Below are positions 63,679 to 64,000 of a stretch of 64,000 bases of DNA, piece by piece. Origin of the DNA: Hyphomicrobiales bacterium. Its GTDB lineage: Bacteria; Pseudomonadota; Alphaproteobacteria; Rhizobiales; Beijerinckiaceae. Made by a program: the position numbers and the translations under genes. The stretch spans positions 30,590 to 94,589 of the forward strand of contig JAPLOU010000048.1 in assembly GCA_026400535.1 (NCBI GenBank), in the 5' to 3' direction. Under the pieces are notes generated by a model. That model worked only from the letters and a program-made list of their open reading frames with translations, searched no databases and was not told the origin of the DNA. Within the stretch, counting starts at the first letter, position 1. Each line of letters begins with the position of its first letter.

Positions 63679-64000
63679 GGCAGACCTCGGAACGTGTTGC
63701 CGGGCATTTATCCACCAGCCGGGGCGCTTTGTCATGGGTCGCTTTGGCGTGGCATCGGCGATCTTCACCATGACTTTTCACCGCGCCTAACGGGCATGCT
63801 TTCTCGGTAAGGTTTACAAACGATGAATCAGCGTAAACGGCTGGTTTCAATTGCCAATTTCCAAGAACTCTCGCTAGGGTCCTTCCATCGACGGCGCTGA
63901 TGAAGCGTCGCCGGGCTGCCCACGGATGCTCAGGTCCGCCGCATCTCCTGGGAATTCGCTGGCTCGGCCGGTTGGTTGCGGGAGTTTCTGGCCTCCTCAG
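63679..64000. other. region upstream of ivd to window edge
   Basis: 322 bp. The last 101 bases contain an open frame from ATG 63900 (MKRRRAAHGCSGPPHLLGIR then WLGRLVAGVSGLL), which looks like a basic start followed by a hydrophobic stretch and could be the beginning of an exported or membrane protein running off the window. This is too short to be sure. No RNA gene or terminator seen. Confidence 0.3.

Noticed and set aside
1..64000. CRISPR array, prophage, integron, toxin-antitoxin or biosynthetic cluster
   Set aside because: I looked for regular spaced repeats, phage structural genes, integrases, small paired toxin genes and large synthases and saw none.

Overview
The window is about 64 kb of GC-rich bacterial chromosome. 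The gene content points to an alphaproteobacterium of the order Hyphomicrobiales (Rhizobiales). The evidence is a PIMT-tolC-popZ-valS block, an NDUFS4-like complex I accessory subunit, a complete aapJQMP general amino-acid transporter, a tandem cold-shock-domain protein, a ChrR-type cupin regulator and several fused ABC transporter subunits. I cannot fix the genus. Most of the window is ordinary metabolism and transport, with four single tRNA genes (Pro, Arg, Asn, Cys) and a few decayed loci.

Layout. 1-5.3 kb: 3' end of malonyl-CoA synthetase (matB), nicotinate phosphoribosyltransferase, ferredoxin-NADP reductase, and a GGDEF-EAL gene broken by a stop codon and a frameshift. 5.6-10.9 kb: branched-chain-type amino-acid ABC transporter (binding protein, fused LivHM, LivG, LivF). 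11.1-16.5 kb: a transposase fragment, a glpD-amidase pair, and small secreted proteins around a glutathione transferase. 16.5-23.4 kb: an M81 (MlrC-like) peptidase divergent from a complete peptide ABC transporter. 23.4-26.1 kb: aminotransferase, 6-phosphogluconate dehydrogenase and gluconokinase in one operon. 26.2-29.7 kb: sirtuin, cold-shock protein, DUF192 protein, complex I subunit and a flavin oxidase-like protein. 29.7-31.1 kb: a gene graveyard, with an IS256 remnant between a truncated gene and a ruined metC. 31.3-35.9 kb: aapJQMP.

36-47.3 kb holds the most coherent accessory theme. A ChrR-like anti-sigma cupin protein, an SDR, a GPH-type MFS transporter, cyclopropane fatty-acid synthase, a DUF1365 protein, an FAD amine-oxidase-like protein and a DNA photolyase occur together. 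This set resembles the singlet-oxygen (RpoE-ChrR) response genes of other proteobacteria, but no ECF sigma gene is present in the window, and the ChrR-like protein has lost the usual zinc ligands of its anti-sigma domain. alaX, sseA and an HD-GYP protein are interspersed.

47.5-57.3 kb: tRNA-Asn, tRNA-Cys, PIMT, TolC, PopZ, ValS, exonuclease III, a Sel1-repeat protein and IlvD. 57.6-64 kb: a DedA/YqaA-like membrane protein, aquaporin Z, a frameshifted IS256-family element flanked by an 11-bp direct repeat, a ceramidase-domain protein, LrgB and LrgA/CidA-like proteins, and isovaleryl-CoA dehydrogenase.

A short GC-rich repeat with core TCGACGGGCTGAGGATGAGG recurs in at least four intergenic sites, twice as inverted pairs. 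Hairpins lie between binding-protein and permease genes in the dpp-type and aap operons, where they could set the usual excess of binding protein. I found no CRISPR array, prophage, rRNA operon or clearly new defence or biosynthetic system.
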